NCBI GenBank assembly: GCA_014155875.1
Contig: JACEFZ010014551.1
Coordinates: 569,501 to 633,500, forward strand
Length of the DNA: 64,000 bases
Origin: Cepaea nemoralis
Lineage: Eukaryota > Mollusca > Gastropoda > Stylommatophora > Helicidae
Reading direction: 5' to 3'
Position numbers and translations under genes: made by a program. Below the pieces are notes generated by a model. That model had not been told where the DNA came from, searched no databases, and saw only the letters and a list, made by a program, of their open reading frames with translations. Numbering within the stretch: position 1 is the stretch's first letter; the number at the start of each line of letters is the position of its first letter. This document shows positions 62,763-64,000 of the stretch, one piece after another.

Positions 62763-63730
62763 AGTGTAGAAATATTAGTAGTGCGTGCTTACTGCACCAG
62801 CGCAAGTCTGGCTGAGTAACATACTCAGTTTTGGCCTGTGAACCTTGTGGCAACACCAAGAATCTGCCTGGCCAGTTGTCGTCAGCCGGCAGATCGTGTT
62901 TCCCGTCCATTTCACCGATAAAACCTGATGCGGGAGAGAACAGAAGCCAGTACAAGCTTTAAAATTCACTGGGGGTTGAAATTATAACTCGACAGGCTCT
63001 AGCTAGCCATCAGTTCAAGAGAACCAATTTCAGAATTAAACTACCAAAAGTATCTAAATCTACGCTAGTGGCACTGTTCTCCCGTTGACAGGTGTGATCA
63101 CAAATATTGGAAGGTGCGTTGCTTTAATTAGTTGAGTTTATGTGTATATAATTATATATTTACCGGTATTTGTGGTGTAGATTCAGTGGTGAAACTATAC
63201 GATAATTAATAGTAGAGAGCAGGAATTGCCAACTACAACCAGAATAAATATATAAATAATGGAGACGCCACTGATACTAAGACCAAAATAGAGGACAAAT
63301 AAAGGGAGCAGCGACACACAAAATGGCGAAATTTAACCTGCAGATATTGGACTATAATTGAATGTTCAAACAATGACGCTCGATATTTAACTAGGGACTA
63401 ATATAATATATAAGTAATAATATGTCTCAGTGAATATAATTATAGAATGAGATGGGTAATTTGGAGGAATAAATGGTGATTGGAAATACTGATTATTTAA
63501 TTGTGAAATAATAGTTCTTTCATGTAGTCTACTGGAGACCACGTGTGTCAGAGGTCAACCCATGACAGCGCGGGACCGGCCTGCCATTCACATCAGTATC
63601 CTTACCTTTAACGAAGCCGTCACTGCCTACCCTCTTAATCTCTGTTAATACTCCAACCTCGTGTAGAATTTACTTTGTGTGGGTCTAGAGTAAGCCATAA
63701 TTATAATTTACTATACTGCTTCATGTGCTG
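62763..63730. other. no recognised gene
   Basis: AT-rich DNA with short frames lacking motifs. It leads into the terminal tandem repeat. Confidence 0.45.
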
Positions 63731-64000
63731 AGATAAAATCTGTGTGATTCATAATATATCTTCATATTTCGTCAAGCGAATGTAATGTGTGTGCTTCATA
63801 ATCTATGGTGTTCCTTCGTCGATTGAATGTACTCTGCATGATTCATAATCTATGATGTACTTCGTCGAGTGAATGGAACCTGTGTGATTCATAACTTATT
63901 TTCATACTTCATCTAGTGAATATAATCTGTGATTCATAATCTATGTTGATACTTTGTAGAGTGAATATAGTCTGTGTGATTTATAATCGATGTTTGTGCT
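63731..64000. repeat. degenerate 47-bp tandem repeat, running off the window
   Basis: About 5.5 units around TGTGTGATTCATAATCTATG plus a TTCGTCGAGTGAATGTAATC half, spaced 45-48 bp. Confidence 0.85.

Overview
This is animal (metazoan invertebrate) nuclear DNA. The evidence is the complement of retrotransposon classes present, dense di- to tetranucleotide microsatellites, tRNA-derived SINEs, several satellite/minisatellite arrays, and the complete lack of compact operon-like coding. No host protein-coding gene, host tRNA or rRNA could be supported. Every recognisable protein belongs to a mobile element. The species cannot be fixed from the sequence; a lophotrochozoan or chelicerate genome would fit the mix of elements. 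That is inference.

Layout. 1-3.1 kb: a Penelope-like element (PLE) with 461-bp direct pseudo-LTRs, an inverted RT piece at its left, an RT/GIY-YIG ORF that has lost the YVDD part of the RT, and a hammerhead-ribozyme-like core in each pseudo-LTR. 3.5-4.5 kb: a 54-bp minisatellite. 4.6-8.1 kb: a decayed minus-strand RTE/CFDP2-like LINE (family A) carrying a nested 3' fragment of its own family. 9.2-20.5 kb: relics of LINE families B and C, PLE relics, a mariner-like relic, two SINEs and microsatellites. 20.6-22.7 kb: a non-autonomous hAT. 22.7-36.5 kb: a second hAT (ZBED5/Buster-like transposase) bounded by a perfect 8-bp target duplication. It was inflated to 13.7 kb by an internal MITE-like inverted repeat, three SINE pieces, a LINE-B copy with a 768-codon open frame, and a gag-protease LTR retrotransposon. 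That retrotransposon itself carries a LINE-C fragment and a foldback insertion.

36.5-41.5 kb: SINEs, LINE fragments and a mariner relic. 41.5-49.3 kb: a second LTR element with 2.5-kb LTRs, a tRNA-Pro-type primer site and an unrecognised two-frame coding region built from a 105-aa repeat; it sits inside the mariner relic. 49.5-53.7 kb: 41-bp and 51-bp tandem arrays. 53.7-57.5 kb: SINEs, head-to-head PLE relics around a perfect 37-bp palindrome, and LINE relics. 57.8-62.3 kb: about 113 copies of a 40-bp satellite. 62.5-64 kb: a SINE and the start of a 47-bp tandem repeat.

The elements do not form a pathway. What can be read is insertion order: transposase and RT frames were split by later insertions whose target duplications are still visible (8 bp for both hATs, 5 bp for both LTR elements, 11 bp for LINE B, 12 bp for the foldback and for one SINE). 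The most interesting items are the PLE ribozyme whose helix II overlaps the first ATG of the ORF, the unclassified coding region of the second LTR element, the duplicated protease active site in the first LTR element, and the SINE family that shares one body between two tRNA-like heads.
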